The notes beneath the pieces were generated by a model. The model was not told the DNA's origin, made no database searches, and saw only the letters and a program-made list of their open reading frames with translations. This document shows positions 31,841 to 33,638 of a DNA stretch of 33,638 bases, one piece after another (position 1 is the stretch's first letter; each line of letters starts with the position of its first letter). The DNA is from an uncultured Porphyromonadaceae bacterium. GTDB taxonomy: Bacteria > Bacteroidota > Bacteroidia > Bacteroidales > Muribaculaceae. The position numbers were made by a program, and so were the translations under genes. The stretch is taken from assembly GCA_947176605.1 (NCBI GenBank), contig CAMWRH010000027.1, positions 1 to 33,638 on the forward strand, given 5' to 3'.

Positions 31841-31900
31841 TTGCCCGGGATTGCCCGGAAGAATCGGGATTAATTGGGATTAATCGGGAGAATGGCGGGT
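31841..31900. repeat. Degenerate 10-bp-periodic repeat array
   Basis: Six consecutive decamers with a common G/C core and AT edge: ttgcccggga, ttgcccggaa, gaatcgggat, taattgggat, taatcgggag, aatggcgggt. The period equals one helical turn. It lies between the stop of the DUF6377 gene (31915) and the phosphatase promoter. The rest of the 282-bp spacer shows nothing else besides that promoter. Confidence 0.55.
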
Positions 31901-31914
31901 AATCGGAGAGGGGC

Positions 31915-33579
31915 TCACCCGTCATCTTCGTCGGGTGCGGCTGCCGATATGCAGGCATCGGGGATCGGTGCCGATATCCAGGCATCCCATACCTCACGGT
32001 CGGCGGTCAGTGCGCCTTTCAGGCGGGCGCGGTAGTTGTAGATGGTCTGAGTATTGTAATGCAGCATTTCGGCCAGACGGCGCGTGGAGGTGACGCCGAG
32101 TTTCATAAGGGCCAGCATACGCAGCGGCGCTGTCAGTGAGCGCGAGGCCGGATCGAGACGGTCGGAGGGACCCACCATGGTATTATAGACTTCGATAAAA
32201 TCCGGACAGATGTTAAGAAATACCGTATCGAAACGGGCATACATATCCTGCAACGCGCTTGATTCAATCTGCTCGTCCTTCAGGATTTCGGCCGCCTCAC
32301 CGTATTTGCGCACAGTCAGCAGCCTCGACAGCGTGCGGCGGAATGCGGCGATGCGCTCTATATAGTCGCTGTGGGCGCTGAAGATATCGTAGATGTAGGC
32401 GGTGCGCTCCTGATTGGCGGATGCCAGGGCGCGGTTGACGCGGGCAAGCCTGCGGTTATTCTCTTCAAGAGTGGCGCTCAGGCGGCGGTTGGCCGCAAGC
32501 CGGCGGTGCGCCACACGCAGCGCCACCCCTAATACCAGCGCGAGGAGCAATATTATTCCCGAAAGGATGGAAATATAGAGAGTGCGGCGCCGCTCGGCCT
32601 CATGGTGGGCCTGCTCGATGATGGGCATCGCCTCCAGCACGTCCGAGGATGCCGCATTCGCCTCGCTGAACCGCACGTCGGCCAGCGCGCGGGTGATATA
32701 ACGGTAGGCGCGTTCCACATCCCCCATCTCATTCAGAGTGATGGCCAGGCGCGTAAGATACTCCGAGTCCTTGTGGCCGGCACGGAGGTCGGTAGCGGCG
32801 GCCCTGGCCAGGTATTCCACCTCTGTGCCGCGGCGGTTGAGGTGGCGGCAGATGTCGGCCTTTATGGCGAGATGGGCGGGAGTGTCGTCGGCCCCGAAGC
32901 GCTCCTCCATCCTGTCGAGCGTAGCCATTGCCTTATCCCACTTCCCGGCATCCGTCAGTTGCGATGCGCGGATATAGAAGTAATCGGGCATTGTGTCGGC
33001 GAGCAGCTGCAGGGTAGAGTCGCGGTAGGCAGCCGCCTTGGCGGCATAGGCCAGTTTGTGGTCGCCGATTGCATCGCGGTCGGCCAGCCGGCGGAAGGTG
33101 CGCCCGTAGATGTCGTAGAGATATTGCAGGTGATAGTCGGCCAGACCGTTGCGGGGGATAGTGTCGAGTATCTCGAGAGCCTCGTGGTAGTTGCCCATCT
33201 CGGAGTAACTCTCGGCCAGATTGAGAGAGGCGGATATGAGCGGTTGTCCCCCCAGTGTGCGGGCGGTGCGCAGACGTGTCTCGGCTGTGAGCATGGCCGA
33301 ATCGCAGCGGTAGCGGCGGTATTGGCCGTAGAGTCCGCGGTAGATATTGTAGCGGTCGGCCGGTGCGTCGACGTGGCGAAGCCGCTCCGACAGGTATGTG
33401 ATGCGGTAGCGCCGGCTTTGGGTGAAGGTGTCGGGGGATTCGAGGAGCCGGTCGAGATCGCGCAGTGCGGCAGAGCGACCGTCGGCCCGGTCGGCCCGTT
33501 GGCAACCGCCGCCGGGCAGCATGCATAGCGTCGCGGCACATATCACCGCGATATGGAGGTATCGTAATTTTGTCAGCAT
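31915..33579 (-). CDS. DUF6377-type membrane regulator with TPR sensor region
   Basis: 554 residues. The N-terminal signal or lipoprotein-like sequence ends at Cys26 (MLPGGGC, an imperfect lipobox). A helical TPR-like region covers about 60-310 (GNYHEALEILDTI, GKWDKAMATLDRM, GDVERAYRYITRAL). One membrane segment lies at 333-357, a coiled coil at about 359-392, and a C-terminal helix-turn-helix at 490-522 (LMKLGVTSTRRLAEMLHYNT, then QTIYNYRARL), the hallmark of the DUF6377 family. These Bacteroidales proteins look like one-piece membrane sensor-regulators: a periplasmic TPR part joined to a cytoplasmic DNA-binding part. The target genes are unknown. The neighbouring phosphatase and the decamer array next door are candidates. 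Confidence 0.85.
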   Translation of the reverse strand: MLTKLRYLHIAVICAATLCMLPGGGCQRADRADGRSAALRDLDRLLESPDTFTQSRRYRITYLSERLRHVDAPADRYNIYRGLYGQYRRYRCDSAMLTAETRLRTARTLGGQPLISASLNLAESYSEMGNYHEALEILDTIPRNGLADYHLQYLYDIYGRTFRRLADRDAIGDHKLAYAAKAAAYRDSTLQLLADTMPDYFYIRASQLTDAGKWDKAMATLDRMEERFGADDTPAHLAIKADICRHLNRRGTEVEYLARAAATDLRAGHKDSEYLTRLAITLNEMGDVERAYRYITRALADVRFSEANAASSDVLEAMPIIEQAHHEAERRRTLYISILSGIILLLALVLGVALRVAHRRLAANRRLSATLEENNRRLARVNRALASANQERTAYIYDIFSAHSDYIERIAAFRRTLSRLLTVRKYGEAAEILKDEQIESSALQDMYARFDTVFLNICPDFIEVYNTMVGPSDRLDPASRSLTAPLRMLALMKLGVTSTRRLAEMLHYNTQTIYNYRARLKGALTADREVWDAWISAPIPDACISAAAPDEDDG

Positions 33580-33638
33580 GTAGATGTCATGGATGTCAGG
33601 AGGCCTTGTGATGCGGGTGGATAGGGGGAGGGTGGCGG

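Noticed and set aside
32602-33528. Plus-strand open frame opposite the DUF6377 gene
   Set aside because: Composition-driven antisense frame with no domain, start signal or neighbour to support it.
1-33638. CRISPR arrays, tRNA/rRNA genes, transposase genes
   Set aside because: I saw no spaced direct-repeat arrays, cloverleaf-like sequences or transposase motifs on either strand. The short tandem repeats found are too few to be CRISPR.

Overview
The window looks like a chromosomal piece of a Bacteroidales bacterium, most likely a gut Muribaculaceae-type organism. The order is fairly secure and the family is an inference. The pointers are Bacteroidetes promoters (TTTG-N20-TAACTTTG and TTG-N21-TAAATTTG), a DUF6377-type membrane regulator, a secreted protein ending in a YYDLQGIRV-type tail, and a capsule locus headed by a NusG/UpxY-like gene. 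Apart from a partial HigA-like antitoxin at the left edge (plus strand), every gene reads on the minus strand, so the biology runs from right to left.

Right end (about 33.6 to 29.7 kb): GC-rich backbone with a DUF6377/TPR sensor-regulator and a secreted tyrosine phosphatase carrying a CBM48-like domain. A 10-bp-periodic repeat lies between them.

Capsule/O-antigen locus (29.3 to 0.39 kb): it opens with a well-formed promoter and a 563-residue protein that fuses a degenerate tyrosine-recombinase-like half to a NusG-like NGN-KOW half. This sits where Bacteroides loci have UpxY. Behind it is a leader with overlapping, mutually exclusive inverted repeats, one of which buries the start codon of the next gene. 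A phosphocholine supply module follows: an outer-membrane beta-barrel, a LicC cytidylyltransferase, a nucleotidyltransferase-LicA choline kinase fusion and a BCCT choline transporter. Then come a Wzx flippase, a TagF/CDP-glycerol-phosphotransferase-like protein, the UDP-N-acetyl-L-fucosamine trio (CapE, CapF, CapG), three GT-B glycosyltransferases, an EpsG-like Wzy polymerase and a PglD/NeuD-like acyltransferase.

Next is an acyl-tailoring block: two SDRs, an AMP-forming ligase, two small acyl carrier proteins, a KAS III-like synthase with an intact Cys-His-Asn triad, a GNAT-like protein, a hexapeptide acyltransferase and a polysaccharide deacetylase. The deacetylase gene is bracketed by a 20-bp inverted repeat. 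The locus ends with an initiating sugar-phosphate transferase. Between it and the acyl block sits a foreign-looking three-gene cassette (a TIGR04255-like protein, a protein with a signal peptide, and an unknown) with its own terminator and candidate promoter at its head.

Taken together, the genes describe a Wzx/Wzy-made surface polysaccharide containing FucNAc, probably decorated with phosphocholine and with an ACP-built acyl group. No LicD-type phosphocholine transferase is visible. Base composition is patchy across the locus: the ligase/SDR block and the regulator are GC-rich, while the polymerase, glycosyltransferase and lic genes are AT-rich, as expected of a mosaic capsule locus.
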